From Anseranas semipalmata (taxonomy: Eukaryota > Chordata > Aves > Anseriformes > Anseranatidae): 64,000 bases of DNA. Below, in pieces: positions 1 through 14,902 of this stretch. Under the pieces are notes generated by a model that had not been told where the DNA came from, ran no database searches, and saw only the letters and a program-made list of their open reading frames with translations. The stretch covers positions 591,291 to 655,290 of the forward strand of contig VXAA01006090.1 of assembly GCA_013399115.1 (NCBI GenBank), read 5' to 3'. The position numbers and the translations under genes are program-made. The first letter of the stretch is position 1; each line of letters begins with the position of its first letter.

Positions 1-3000
1 TTTGCATTTGTAGCATTCAATGCTGCTTTGCTCTGTTGTAAATGTAAATGTGATATAAATGCAGGAGGTGCTGCTCAGTCACGGTCTCTGAGAAAATGGA
101 ATAGTTTTTCATAAACACCCTGTACTGATTAAGAGGCGATCTACTTAGTGACGTTTCTGGGTTTATATCCACTGTAGATGTCTTGGTATGGAGCCAGTCA
201 GATTTCTTTCGGCAAGCTGGTCTCTGGATTTTTATTAAGGCTTCTCCTTACTGAAGAAACCCCTTTTTCTTCTTGTAGGATGCCCCTTTTATTTTGGAGG
301 ATACTGACTTTTGTAGATGAATTCTTTTTCCTCTCTGGTATCTCACTTCATCTTTGAAGCAAAAATTCAGAAGTCTAGCTGGCACCCAAAGGCAGCACAT
401 CTGTCTGCTGTAAATCTAAGCCTTGGTTATTTCACTGATCGGCATCAGTGGTCTATGTTCTGAGTTGGGGAGCTTTGGTTTTGTATATCTCTGAGGGTAT
501 TACGTTATGTAGTCTTTTAATGTGTGCAGTATGTAAAGACAGTAATACTTGCAAGGAAAATTGTATCTGCATGAAACTAACTGGAAAAAGATCTAAAGGT
601 TATTTTTAAAAGTGCTAGTGGAAAAACAGAATTTGAAAAGAGGAGACTTCTTTTTTCACCTACTCCCTATTGCCACAAAAATATAATGCTCCAATATAAG
701 AACGCAATAATTTTATGTAGCATTTTTTGTGAAGAAATATGTGCAATGCAATTTCATTACCCATTCTGCTGCTTATTTAATTTGAAGGCGCTAACTCCTT
801 TGTGACTAGGCAAGCAGTGAAGTGACTTCTCGTGATTTTGCCAACATACATATGTTGTGTAGAGGCATAGAAAAATAATCATCCCCTTCTAGCCGGTGAA
901 ATTATCCTGGCAAAGTCCCTAATATGTACGAAGCTGTGCCAATGTAAAAGTGCCACTGGCTCTGGCGGTTTAGCTGCAGCCATTTGGGGAGATGACGCAG
1001 CACTGGTGGGAGAGGGTTTCCTTCTGCTGGTATGTGCGATTGGAAGAGGGCAGGAAGAGGCTGGTGCTGTCAGCACTGGCATGGGCACCACCATGGCAGC
1101 ATACCCAATTTGTATTTCAGACACCATTACCTAGGTAATCATGGCCTTATATGATGTTGTAGGTCCTGCTGGCCTTGCAAGGTTGTACTGCCCAGCAGGT
1201 CACCTGCTCTTCCCTTCCCTTATCTCTGACACGTGTCCATTTCTTGCACCCGTCTGTGAAATCCAGCTATCCATAGCTTTTGTTAGCTTCCCACACTGGT
1301 GGCCATCGTGTCTGGCAATGCCTTGCGTCACATCCATAGTTTCTCCAGCCTACTCAGCTGGCTGGTGTCTTCATGAGGGTCAGGGGCAGCATTGCTTTGC
1401 CCACCTGGCATCTTCCCCGGAGGTAGAGGTGGGTTGGGATCCATATCTGTTTCCAGCATCAGAAAGAAAGCAAACCTTGGGCATGGCAATGGGACTGGGA
1501 GAGCGGTGGCTGGAGCATCGTCGGCTGCCACGTGACCTGTGGCTGAGGGCAGCGGCCTGCTTGAAAACCACAGGCATGAGCCAATTTGGCAAGATGTCAA
1601 AGGGGAGCTGGGCTGTGGCGCTCGGCAGGCAGGCCACTTTGTCCCTAGAGGTAATGTCCCTAAATGATGTAGTCCTGTGGACAAATATTTTGGGCCTGGC
1701 TTTGAAAAAAACACATCGCTGACAGTTTTATTGCTTCCAAAGGGTAAATTATCCAACAAAGGACCAACCTCTTTGAACCTGGTGAAAGAAGTACAGTAAA
1801 TAAGAGTGAAGCAAAGGAATAAACTCAGACTGGCAGAGGAAAAGGCTTTCCTTTGTAAAATATGAAGGCCTGGCTACCCGCCCAGATAGACTGCATAAAG
1901 TAAGGTAAAAGTTGTATAAAGGTTGCAGGAATGGCGGTCCCAGTAGACTTTATTGAGCCTGCTCAATAAAACTGAGTGCACATGAAGAAGTAAGTATGGA
2001 ATTTGGCACTAGGAGCTACTCTTTGTGTCCTAATCCATGCCGGGGAACGTGGTACAAAAAGTAGCAGACGTCAATAGAAGGACTCCCTCTGCTTCTGTGG
2101 GCCGTAGAACAGACCCTTATCTCTTCTCTTATTATCTTAATGCTGGCAGGATGACTAATACTGACAGATATCATAGTGCTGACAATGACAGCTTAAATCT
2201 GTCCTGGAGAATCTGAGTATTTATTTCTACAGCTCTGTAGGGTTTTCATGAGTTGTAGCCCATAACTACAACAAGCATAAGGGTGAATAAAACTAAAATG
2301 AAGGAATACACGTAAAATGCAGTCAAAGGATATATGAGTGAAAAAAGAACTGGAAGAGAGAGACATATTTTGGCTACAGCTGTTGACCACAACAGCTGAG
2401 AAATAAAGCCCTGTGTGGTTGTGAATTCCCTCAAATTGATGGATGATAGTGATGTCAGTTTGTTCAGGAGAGGACAGATTTCTGTATTACTAAAACATTT
2501 TCAATGATCCAGTGCTGTCAGCTTCAGGCACTGAAGAACTGTGAGTCAGGTCATTACTGGGAACTCTGCTTTTTCATTCTGAATTTTTAAGACTTTTCTT
2601 GTTTCTTTTTATTGTCTGTATGTAAGCAAGGACAGCACTGCAACGTGTACCCTGGACTATAAAGCTGTAGTTCTTGTGCCTGTTCAGAAAATCCTAATGG
2701 TATAAAAATCTTNATGGGGTATCATCAAAGAAAATCCTAATTCTAAGTCTTTATAAAGAACTTGGTGAAGTTGTCGAAGAATCTTAATAAAGATACTAAA
2801 AAATAAGCACTTTTTAGAAGCTAGTACATTTTGTTCTTACCTTACAATTGAATTGCTGTATCATTCACACCAAAGTCTCTTAGCTAGTGGATGGCAGAAC
2901 AGACATAAATCTATGAATCCTGTTCTGATAAAATTTTGCCATAAAAAGCACAGTTGGTTGCAAATACCGTTCACAGATTAAAAGGACAGCAAGAAGTTTT

Positions 3001-6000
3001 CTCTCATTCTGTTAATACCTTTAGGGGCTTTCTAATTAATCTGTTTATCTGCTTCTCATTCTAAAGATACCTGGTTTTGATTCCCACAAAAGAACAACTC
3101 AAACTACATGATTTTTTTTTTTCCCCTCCACAGAAATTTCACTATGAGCTTTTGCAATTGCCACATATTGTATCTTGGCACAAAATAGTACCTCTGCTTA
3201 TGGTTTGCATCATTAAATATCAGATTGGCTGCTCGTTGTGTTTATAGGATACAACAAGAAATAGCCTGTTAAATCTGGCTGGTTAGTAAAACTGGTGTTC
3301 ACTGAATGACTGTGCTACCGTGTTTTCACATCATAAAGAGAACAAAATCTCATAAAACTAATAAGCTGTAAAATAGAATTAAAGTCAATGGCAAAAGATA
3401 TGCCCAAATGTAGTAAATAAATTATAGACTTCAGAAAAGTTATTCTTAAAAACAATCCCCAAAACAGGGTAGACCAGAAATGCAATCTATGAAACTGTTT
3501 TGAAGTTTAAAAAAAAGAAATGCATGCCAAGCATGTATAATATTAATATTAGCAATGCTGATGGCTTATCTGTAGATCTTAGTGGCATACTCTTGGAACT
3601 TAGGTGAGTATTATCATCCCCACCTATGGATCAGGAAGCTGGGTTACTGTAAGAATAAATTTTCAACACAACACAAAGCAGTGCTGACTCCAATTCCCGT
3701 TCCAACTCCCAGCTTTAATTGTTTTTCTCTGAGCTTCGTTTGTTTCTCTTCGTTATACAGAACTTGTTCTTTCAGCACAAGGTAATTTGGATGGCATTGA
3801 ATGTAGATTAGATCCGTATATTCATACTTATGAAACTGATTAATTCTAAAATTGTTCTGATAGATTAGCTCCTTCCCAACACTGGATGGGAGGATGTCTA
3901 CATCCTTAATTTAGATTAGTGTGTCGTTTTTGACACTTTTAATATTTTATTGCTCAAGACGCTGCAGAAAGCAAAAGGAAGAGGATGTCCCTGATGCTTT
4001 TTTAGCATGGTTCCAGATATCCCACGTGCTTCCCATCAGGCATATCACTTGTGGGATCATGCATTTCCACTGTCCTTCTCAATATCCATGTGATGCTGCT
4101 GAGATGAATCAGGGGAGGCCTGCTATCAGCGTTGCAGAGATGACATCCCACTCTGCATCTCCTTCTGAGATAAGAGGCATAAAAGCTGTCTCTGAGTGCC
4201 TGGCTAAAATCAAACTGCATGTTAGTTAAATAGAGATGACACTAAAGGAAGAAATGAAATCCACTGAAAAAGTACCAATTTCTATCATGTCTTGTGCAAT
4301 ACATTCATACAGAGCTTTAGAACAGAAAACTAAAATATTTTTAACCTGTCCAATATGCTGCACTGCTGGGTGCACACCCTGTTTTATTGCTGATTGGTGT
4401 GTTCTCTGGGGAAAGTGTGTCTGTTCGTACCAGGGTTTTGCTCAGGACACTGGGAGGATGCTGTTTCCATACTTACCTCCCTCTGCCCTTTGAGGAACCC
4501 TAACATTAACTGCTGTGATAAATACATGCCTGAGGTCCCACTACATTACCTCTGATAGGGGCTGAATGCAGACAGTGGTGAAACTGGAAAGATGCCAATG
4601 GCTGGCAAACCAGGGAAAGCAGAAGAGCTGCAAATGTCCACATCAAGCCTCAAGCAAAGCAAGAGGTGAAGAATAAGGCTTTGCAACTGCATTTCCCCTG
4701 CCTCGTTCTTTCCCTGCCCCTCTCCTGGAGGCTTGGGCCTGTTTTGGGGTTGTGTCCAGTGTGAGTCTCTCTCAGTGCACCTACGCACAGGCCACCCTCA
4801 GAGCTGTCCACTTCTTAAGTCCAGTAATTTGTTTTTCTATCAGTCTGAGCTTCTAGAATGCCTGCTCAGATCCCCATCATCTCAAGATGGGTCATATAAC
4901 ATTAAGCATATTCAGAATACGGCTATCAGGAATATCTAAGTCATAATTTAATTCCATGGCTGCATCTTTGCCCCTGTTCCCCTTTCCTAATCAAATGTAA
5001 GCTTTCTGATGTCATCATTCAGCTCTGTACAACAAGTTTATCCATTTATTGAGCTTTTGATGGCTTCTCCCTGACAGACTGTGATGTCCTTGAAGGCTAT
5101 CCAAAGGCTCCGCATGTCCACTTTGCCTCCTGTTCCCTTTTGCATTGTTGTGCTGTATGTCATCTTCTTCCCTTGCACCTGTAAGCCTGGTCTCGCAGTG
5201 CAAGTGCTAGGAATGTGAATGCCGAGATGGGGTACCCTGCTGGAGTATGGTACAATGATGAACGAGATAAGGTGTGTGACAAGGTGAGCCCCCCGGGAGT
5301 GCTGCCTGTGGAGGTGTGGAGTAACTCATCAGGATGAATGCAGCAGCAGAAATCTGGCAGCAACAAAATGCCGCACCGTGGGCCAGAATCTCCCAGCCAT
5401 GCACCATGCTTTGGGAGCCCGTAGCCAATGGTAATAAGTGCATAGATGACCTATCAAGCTGAAAAGTTTAATTACAGCTTCCTCACTGGACAGAGACTGT
5501 CTTCTGGAAGGGTTATGTAGGTCTTATTAAGGTGTGCATAGTTTCAGGCACTTCATTTTGATAGGAGGGGAAGAAAATATTTGACATCTAGGCTAATCTT
5601 GAATTCTAGAATCTTTAGTGAATTCCCAGAACAAAGTCTACATGGGATGTGCAGCTTACTAAATCTGTCAGTTTTCATATGTGTGGACTTATTTGTCCAC
5701 ATAGTTATTTAGGTAACTTAGCAAACATGGATTTAGGTTCTTGCTGGAAATATATTCTTATGTCCAAGGCATCAGTAGTAGATTCTTAGCTTTGTTTAGT
5801 ATTAAAGGGAAGACTGACCTTGCCAATTCATATTGCCATTCTCTATAACATACACCACGTGCTCTTTAGTGCCTTTCTTCTGTATATGAGGATCTAAATA
5901 CTAAAAAAAGTTATAATGAGTCCTGTTTTCCTTTTTTTTCCTTCAAGAAACAAAATAGTGCCCAATGTGATGTATATACAAGGAATAAAAGTGCCCTCTC

Positions 6001-9000
6001 TTATTTACAGTAAACTTTTCTCCATTGGAAATATGCCATTAGACATTAAAATCAAATCACCTAAGGAAAGCAGCTTAACTCATCTTTATCTTAAGCAACT
6101 TCAGCAGTTTTGCTGAAAGAGAGCCACCTGTAACAGTGTTTCAGCAGCTTCCCATTCGTGACCCCATGCAACTATACCAGGAACTAAATAGATCCTACTT
6201 ACTAGCAATTAAAGTGATTTAATTGAAGATACAATGACAGATGCATAATGGGTTAATTACAAAATAAGTAATTAACAAATAGAATGGAAAAGGTTAAAAG
6301 GTTGTGGACTTCTGTTGTTTGCTTGGGAGAGATAGCAAAATCATCAGCGATTAAACTTTTAATTTCTGGGTCTGATTCTACTATTGTTAGCTGTAAATGA
6401 AGCAGCAAACAAGAAGATAGGCTTAAAAAAAACCCACTGTTTTATCAGACATACTGAAAGGCCATTGTTAACACTGAGGTTGTGTGATTTGTCTCCAGTC
6501 TGCACCCAAAAGTAGGCTTACATCCATAACGCATCTACATTGTGCTAGGATATGTGCCTCTTTGGAGAGGAAACTGTAGTAGTAGTACTCTGCTGTCTGC
6601 ACTAGGGCCCCAGTGAGGTCAGTAAAATCAGTATGAAGAGTGGTAGAGATTAGAGCACACCTCTTAGGAAAACTCTGCCTGAATTAAAAGAGTGAATTAT
6701 TTAGCTGGGAATATGCCATAATGTGTTTGTTCTCAAAAAGTGAGGATACAAAGGGATAGGACTTTGCACAGGGTAACTTCTGACCTGTGAAAATCTTCAG
6801 CTGAAATCCAGTTAACTTCATGCAATGCTGGACCCTGTTGTAGAGGGTGCAAGCAATTTTCTGTTAACATCAGCAAAATAAGAGCTTTTACTTCATTTTT
6901 GCAAGTATTATTCTTTCTCTCCATGACTCCCATCTGCCCAAAACCAGAAGCAAACGGGCATTTAGATAGTTTTAATACATTCATATTTTATGACCACCAG
7001 CTTATTGCCAGGTAACTTGAAACTCTTTATCTATAATAATTATAAATATATTTATGTATGTATAAAACATGTGTTTTGTATTTTGAAATTTCAGGGGGAA
7101 TGTTTGCAGAAATGTTTCTCCAACTTGAGCCTAATTGTTACTGAAGTCATTGAATTTTTCTTTTGAAAAATAAGCTTTTGGGTAAACCTCAGAAATAGCA
7201 ATATGGGCTTCTCCATTTCAAAATATCAATTAAAACCAGGCAGGAATACTTTTTAAATATAGCTGCCCTCTAACCTAATTACATGTCCACCAGTAACCAT
7301 TAGTATAATTTAACTGAATTTCCCATAAGTCGCGTTGTTCCATCATCCCTTGTTCTCTTTTGAACATGGTTATCATGTGCTCGCTTTCCTATCACTTAGC
7401 CAAGCTGTAGTTAACTCTGAACTGATATATGTCAGTCCAGCCCCTTAATCATTTGACTTCACTTGTCTGTTCTTCCTTTTCTGTAACTGATGCTTTTTTG
7501 CATCTCTTGTATGCCCTTGTGGTGCCTGCAGGGATACTACTTGCCTTACTGCTTGGCATAAGGCCTGAATGTACACATCCAGAAATGCGCTGTCCTCTTT
7601 TGGAGTATAACATACTTTCAACTTCTGTCTAATGCCCTTTTCTTTTGAGCTGCTTCTTCAGTGGCAGATGAACACTCCAAGACCACCAATTTGACTTGAG
7701 AAATTGAGAAAGAATCTTTTTAGCTTACAAGATTTTTAGCTTATCTTTATCCCCCTACCATAGGCTTTGCTGATTAGGGATACATATTTCAGAAAACAGC
7801 TAACTTCTTGTTCTCATCTGTTACCTTAATTTTGTTGAAAATAAGCTTCTTTATAGTTTTTCCCCAGTTATAATTGAATTTAAGCCGTGCATTTCAGGTC
7901 TGGAACCTGCGTTGAGCATTTCAGAATTCAATAGTTTTGCAATTTGGCTATCAGTTTTTAGGATCAATAGATTCAGGTTTGGAAACTCATCAAGTCACGC
8001 AACATGCAAAACTCATGAGCTAAATCCATAGCTGTAACCGCATCTCTGTTTTCTTTTCCAAGGGTTTCTGCAAAGTTCTGTATATTTGCACACTGTAACT
8101 CAAGGACTGCAATACAGGCAATGATTTTTCAGTATTCAGACTTTCTTTCTGAAAACAAGCGGGGAACCTCTAAAGTTCTGGTTAAGAAAAGCAGAAAGCC
8201 TAAAGCTGCCTTAACTCTGCTGTTCATATCTGAACCCCTGAAAATAGCTCAGACAAATGCCAGTACCAATCTTTAGGGTAATGCTTATCTCCATTCAGGA
8301 GAGTGACATTTGTAGTTCAGAATATACTCATTTCTGCTTCACTGATTTTTATTTTTTTTTAATTTTTTTTTTCAGGCACAGCACATACACGATGCATTGA
8401 CAAATCTCATTTTTGTTAACAAGATTCATCCAGGTACCTCCCTTCCTGACATTTAGAAAACATTTTTCTTAATTCATGTCACTTTGAGGGTGGAAAATCA
8501 CCAGTTTCAATAAAAGTCTTTGAAATTTAGTATCTTTGGGCTTATCTTCAGTTAATCAGTTGTAGAGATTTACTGGGTAACTCAAGACAACCATCTAATA
8601 CACGCCTCACAATGAGTGATAAGAGAAATTAGCATCCAAGATAAACTGTCCCTTGTTGAAATTTCAGTGAGAGCTAGTGTTTCCTGAGTTGACAGAACAA
8701 AACAGAAAAATGAGAAAAGTTTTACGTCAAAGCTGTTGTCTGAATGAAACTCCCAGACGCAAGAGAACAAACATGTAAGCCATGAAGTGTCTCTAAGGCT
8801 CTTCAAAAAAACAGAGGAACAACCACTTAAATATGAGGCCTTTTATGCAATCCCTTTTGCTTTTCTGTCATCATTAGCCTTCCAGGATCCCTGCTCAATT
8901 GGATATTTATGAGAGTATGTAGAGGTCTTTCTGAATTAAGGCTAAATCTCTAATGATAAACATCTGTGAGTCTATGGTTACATATCAGCTACTCGTTTTT

Positions 9001-9091
9001 AATATCTGTTATAGCTTTCACTGTAACACTTCATGTTAAGAAGGTCCCACACAGGGAATATTTGGCATTAATGCTCCAAATACCCTTTTTT

Positions 9092-9109
9092 AAAAAAAAA
9101 AAAAAAAAA
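9092..9109 (+). repeat. A18 homopolymer
   Basis: A run of 18 A preceded by T. No recognisable retroelement body lies immediately upstream. Similar A runs occur at 45888-45906, 48115-48131 and 52293-52310. Confidence 0.9.
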
Positions 9110-12100
9110 GAAAATCTTGATTATGATAGGCACTGAGGTATGAAGTTTTCATTGCCCCCACTGCAAACAACAGCAAAAGCAAGCGGAGGGCGTTTGTGCT
9201 GTGTGTAATTCCTGTATGCTGTAGGAAGATGTTCATGCAGCTTGCAAGACTCCTTGGTCACTGGTAACCTCACAGGAGATGGAGCTCCTGTGAAATAAGC
9301 TAAATTTTAAGAGAGGTGGTTTGCAAAAGCAAAACACTGGTTATCAAAACAGAGGCTAAACAGAGCTGCCTCCAGTTCTGTGCTCCTCTTATGCCCTCCT
9401 GTGTACACATTCAGTAGGCCAAAGTGAAGTGCAAGGTAGTGGAGACTGCTGACATTTCTGCAAGGGCTTGAAGTAAAGCAAAGAGCAGGCTACTCTCCAC
9501 TACTCTGACACAGTATTAAGCTGAATATAAGCAGATTTCTTAAGGTGTATGCATCGTAGGGCCAGTCAACAGCTCCACACTGTGATAATCAATTATAAGT
9601 GATTGGGGATGCTCTGTGCGTGAGATAACATTTCATTTCTATAAATAGAGGGTGAAAGAAGGATCACTAACTCAGTTTTCTGCTAGATGGTGGTTTAAAG
9701 ATGATGTTGCAGTCTTCCCCGGCACATTTTTGATGATACTTATGAGCCTGTGTTTCTGGTGTGGTCAGACTACTGGGGAACTGACTGAAATACTAAATAC
9801 TAATCCTGTTTTGCAGACTTTTCTTTTATGGCCAAGACAAAAACTATTATTACATTTTCCATTAGTTTATAAAAGGATACATTTGCCGAGATACAATAAA
9901 ACATTAGGTTCCAATGAAACCATAAAAATGACTTTTATCTTGCTGCAGTGCAGTGCTGCATTTTGTGACACTGTTGGGACGCCTCCGTTTTCTGTAGGTA
10001 ATGTTCAACACAATGGCTTCATCATTCAGCCTGTCCTGCAAACAGTATGCCAGAACTGAAGTCTCACTGGTGTCGGACTACAAGAGGAATTATTTCATCT
10101 ATCTGAATTAACATTGTTCATCCTGCAGTTCTGCTTGTTGAAACCCAAGTGCTTTCAAAAACCTGTAAAGCAGTGAGGTTACAATTATAACTTATCAGGC
10201 TCATTGTCTGCATATAATAATTTTCTGGCTTTTATGCTGTAAAATAGCTGCTGAAGCCTGCACAGCACTGAGCACGTATCATATTATGGTCAGATTCTGA
10301 CTGATGCAGAGCTTTTATAATCTTGACTTGTTAGTGCTCAGCAATTTTTAGAGTGTTTAAGAAGCAAGTTAAAATAGGAAATTCTTAGCTTGAAAGGTAA
10401 AAAATCAGTCACAGCTCTGTGTGAGAAGGAAAGAATAGGATTACACAGAACTACTGAATGTTCATATCAGAAAAGGCTCCTTGCCTTTTTGATTAAGCAT
10501 TTCAGAATAGACTGCAAATGTTTATATGGATAATTCACTTCATTTTGTACTCTATTGCACTTTTTTATGTCCTTGTGGGTTGAACTAGGCTAGAAATAAA
10601 AAGCATGAGTAAAAGTCTGCTTCTGAGCTTGTTTCTACAAGCCGGTTCTGATGGGGGCTTTTCATTAAATTCATCTTGAAGACTACACAGATGTTTATTT
10701 TTCATATGTTGCACAGTTGTTCAGTATATTTTATAAGGGGAAGGATACTGCTTGCTCGTTATATAGGTATCATGTACCATAAGCTATGGCCTAGTACATT
10801 CTTCACTGAATATGTATTAGTACAAAATTCTATGTATTATTCTGCTCAAAAAGTACTAATTTTGCTTTCCTGTTACATATTGAAAAATTTAAAAGTTCAG
10901 TTTGGCACCAGTACAGCCTATAGGCTACCTTGTCATTTTTCCTGAGGTTGCTAGTTCAGATTTTTCACTAAAAATTAAGTTAAAGTGAGAGCAGCTTTCA
11001 TGGAGGGAGTTTGCAGAACAAAAAGTACAGATGACACATCCAGTAATTCACCACCACAAAGCCAAGATAGTCCCCAAGAAAAACAAGAGAGCCATAACTC
11101 ATGCCAGGGCAGAGTAGGAGAGGATGGCATCCCAGCGCACTCAGTCCAACGGTGCTGGAGCTTTCTTCCACGCTTCCTGAGCATGTTACAAAACTGCAGG
11201 AGCTGCTTCTTGGAGAGGACATGTGAAAGCAAACTTTGAAAAGGCAAGAGCTGGGCTCAGCATGGAGGTGACTGGGCTCAGGGCAGGGCTCGCTGAAGTG
11301 GAGTTTCTGCTAGGAGGTGCAAGAGCCTCCTGTGAAGGCTATGATGTCCTGTGTCACATCCTCATAAAGGTCAGGATGTTAAATCCCACAGTGTTGTCTG
11401 GTTATAGCCTTTGAGTATTACTCGTGTTATTACTTAGGTATTTGAGATGTAACAAGGATTTTGTTCTCTCCTTGCTGGCTGGTTTTCTAACTGTTATTCC
11501 CATAAGTAAGGCCCGGTCTTGTATCTGTGTGATCAGTCCGATGCCCTCAGATGCTGCACTAGTGCTACTTCATGCATTCATGAACTGACTTCCAAAAAAA
11601 CAAGAGATGAACTCAACAGAATTTAAGACCTATATTTGCTTTTCTCTCCTATTTTTTTTTTTTTGAACATCCTGGGGAGATCCACCTGCCTGTAATTTCA
11701 CTTCAGTTTAAGCCTCCAGTGGCACTTTCAGATTCAAGAGTCAGTCGAAGATGTTTTCAGAAAAACATGAATCTGCAAGCAGAAGGGGTAGTGCTGGCTT
11801 CTTATGCCCTATTTTCTCTCTGTCCAGTTATCACTATTTATCATTCTGTTTGCTGTATTCTCAGCCTCTGCTTCCCTCACCATCTCCCACTTCCTCATAG
11901 TCTTCTAACCATCATGCATAAATATACCTCATGTTCTCCTATGTAATATTTTTCCCAGTACTCCCTCCTACCTTCATGGCTTTTCTGCCCCTTTCATCTT
12001 TCCCTGTCCTCTTTAATTTACCTGGGGCTTATATTGTCTGTTTTGCCACTCTGTACCCTTGCTCCTCACCTTCTGGGAAGAGCCAGAAATACGGGGTGCT

Positions 12101-14668
12101 ACAGGTACAGTTACAGAAGGGACCTGTGTGGATGAACCAGATCACTCCGTGGCCCTCCCTCTGCCTTTTAAGAGGGACATCAGGGGATGGTCTGGTTAAA
12201 GGCGAGGATATGGGTGGCTTGTCAGTGCTTCTGAAAGGTGCAAAAATCCCTTTTCCCATCTGTTGCTTTCACCTGCCTTGACAAGAGATGGGCAGAAACA
12301 GTGCTGGTCCCCCTGTAGTGCCTTGGGCAACCACTCGCCAAGTGGAAAGGACCACACGGGAAGGAAGTCTGAGGCTTGCCAAGAAGCACATGGTTCGTGA
12401 TGTGGACAGGGATCAGGATTCAAACCACAAAATTACCATGGCACTGGCCTAGCAGAGAGTGGCAGCCGCTGTCGACATCTGAAGCAGCAGGGTAGGGATG
12501 AAAACATGCTCAGCCCCAGAGCAGCACAACCCTTTTGTGTACTCATTGGTTAATGCAATGCGTTTGTATGAAGGAGGAGGCGCTTGGTGAGAGTGGGAGA
12601 ACGCTTAACCACAGTGATTAATGTTAATTGGTTAATCACCTTTCATTATGGGAAAAGAAAGTAAGTGCAATAATTGGCAATACGGCTTGACAGTGTTGCT
12701 AGATTGGAGGGTGAAGCCTGAGAATTGATTCCAAATATGACCTTTTCAGGCCAGAGGAGACTGAGATCTCAAAGATGGGTCTTTTTTGATTTTGGGCAAA
12801 ATAGGAACGTTCTTCTCCTAGTACAGGGCTGTAGGTCTGAAACACAACTCAGTTTAAGAATGGAATGATTGTTTTGCTACTTTTATTTGAGGTATCCAGT
12901 TTGAATGAAAGACCTGCCTTGTCAAAGAAGAAGAAAAGTGGGGCTGAGCTCCAGTGATGGAGAAGGAGCACGCTGCCCAGCCTGCTGCCTCGGCTGTCCG
13001 GCAGGGAGATCACGCGGGATGCTGAGATAACTTCTGGAGTTAGTCCTGCGTGCTCGGGGCTCGTGACTCAGAGCCATGAGACCTCGGCTAGCTCTTTGTG
13101 GGCAAACAAGTGCTCAGCACATAAAAGATAATCTAATGAACACTGTGGTGTTAGCAAAGCTTAAACATAAAAATTTTGTCACTTCTGGCAAGAGAAAAAC
13201 TTAATCTGCAAAGTCTGTGAAGACTCCCAGAAATGATTGGCCTGATGTGGTAGAGGCCTCGCCGGTGACTCATCCACCTCCTTCCCTGTTGTGTCTGGTC
13301 ACAGCCTTTTTAGTTGTAGACTCTGAAAAAGAGTCTGATTTCCACCAACACCTGCATCTGTGCCCTCAATGGGCAACTACTATAATTAACGTAGATATTG
13401 CCTACTCTTCTTGCTCAGGTAAAGCAGTGCACTGTGCTGGGCACTCAGGAGATGGTCCAAGTTTTGGATAACAGAATGGATAAAATAGTTTAAATAATAA
13501 TTAATAAACAAGTACATTAAATAATAAATAATAGTCAATGTTTCCACTGATGTGCCACATTCCTTCTAGGGAAATATAGGAAATTACTTCTGGCATGTGA
13601 AGTGTGGGATAAAAGCATACTTTTGAAAGCATTTCGAATACATTTGCAAACTTCATTAAAATCGCCATCAGGTACAAAGCAGGTATTACAAGTGGGCTCG
13701 TTTACTTTGGCCGTTACTGAATTGACCTAGTGGAGTTCTTGCTCTGGGTACTGCTAGATTCACACAGCACCACCACAACCTGTTCCACTAAACTCATTTT
13801 CTAGACACAGATAGGAGGAGAAAAAGAGGATCTACACTCTCCATTTCGAGCTCTGAGACACGGGAAGACTGTGCCAAAGCCATTGGTATGATGCTTTAAA
13901 CAAAAGACTATCTTTTTCTACAGTTGTTTCATAATTAGTTTTTTTTACACAAGTGACAACTGCCTTCGTGCCAAATCCTGGTCTCATAAGGAAAAATGGC
14001 AAAACTCCCAGGATGGCTTGAGTTTTTCTCTTTATGCAGAATTCATTGAGGAGCTTTATATTTCTCCTTTTTTTTTCTCATTTTTAATAGATTGGTGCAA
14101 AAACAATAATTTTAGGATTAGTAACTAATTATTTACAGGAGGGGCTGAATTTTTATTTAAAACAGTCAATTGTTTACTTCAAGAGCGCTTGTGTGTCACT
14201 GAGTCACCAAACCACAATTAAATTCTGGGAAATGGCTTATTGTTGAGGTTCATGGGGTCCCATGACATGGTGGGATGGGTCAGATGCTGATTATAATTGG
14301 GGGCCTGATCTAAATTTGTATCTTCTTTACTCTTTTGATTGACAGACTGTAAACGATTATGAAGTTCCACAAGATGTCAGTAGCAAAAGAAAAATCTTCT
14401 GTTGTTGCCTCCGGTTGTGTTGTTTGTACATGGCAAATATCAAGCAGAGCATTTGCTTTTCCCCTAAGAGTTTAAGGAGACGCTGTCTTTTCTGAGAAGA
14501 GCCCAGACAGAGTCTTGAGTAGTTTGCTTGGAAGAAAAGATGAGGAGATAAAAATACATTATAGCATGTATGCTGGAGGATATTTTACCAGTTTCTGCTG
14601 TAAAACTTTCAGTATGTTTTACTTTGCACTTGCTTTACAAATACAGTACACATGAAGGTTTGTGGTGG

Positions 14669-14711
14669 GTTTTTTGTTTGTTTGTTTTTTGTTTTTTTTT
14701 TTTTTTTTTTT
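14669..14711 (+). repeat. (TTTG)n plus 20-T run
   Basis: A TTTG-rich stretch is followed by an uninterrupted run of 20 T (14692-14711), about 170 bp before the assembly gap. Confidence 0.9.
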
Positions 14712-14878
14712 GAGTCGTGAAGCAATGCTGTATCTTGGAGTAGCAATTAATTTAGCTTAAAGATTTACCAGATCTGCCTGGTTAATGTCATGAGACATAA
14801 ACTGATGGAAGAGATAGGGAATAAATTACAAGAAGATATCAGAGCTGTTAATTCAGAAGGTCGAGATTTGCATGAGTA

Positions 14879-14902
14879 NNNNNNNNNNNNNNNNNNNNNN
14901 NN
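14879..14902. other. Assembly gap (24 N)
   Basis: A run of 24 Ns sits exactly where composition switches from AT-rich to very GC-rich. The gap length is probably nominal, and part of the CpG island is likely missing. A single N also occurs at 2713. Confidence 0.99.

Larger units (their letters stand above)
1..14878. other. Upstream region without a recognised gene
   Basis: AT-rich sequence with no conserved exon, tRNA or rRNA that I can recognise. THRB has distant noncoding 5' exons in other vertebrates, so this may be intergenic or a 5' intron. Open frames at 1141-1722, 9652-10059 and elsewhere lack codon periodicity or similarity that I recognise. It contains the A18 run and the T-rich tract. 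A TAAT-rich patch near 12600-12645 (gattaatgttaattggttaa) could be a small homeodomain or HNF1-type site cluster. Confidence 0.6.

Noticed and set aside
1141..1722. 193-codon open frame in the upstream region
   Set aside because: It has no recognised similarity, its composition looks like chance, and overlapping opposite-strand frames are equally open. There is no conserved splice context.
9652..10059. 135-codon open frame
   Set aside because: No recognised domain. The sequence is AT-rich and looks non-coding, with mixed repeats and no supporting gene structure.
14751..14878. Frame reading MRHKLMEEIGNKLQEDIRAV into the assembly gap
   Set aside because: It looks somewhat protein-like, but it is short, cut by Ns, and matches no family that I can name.
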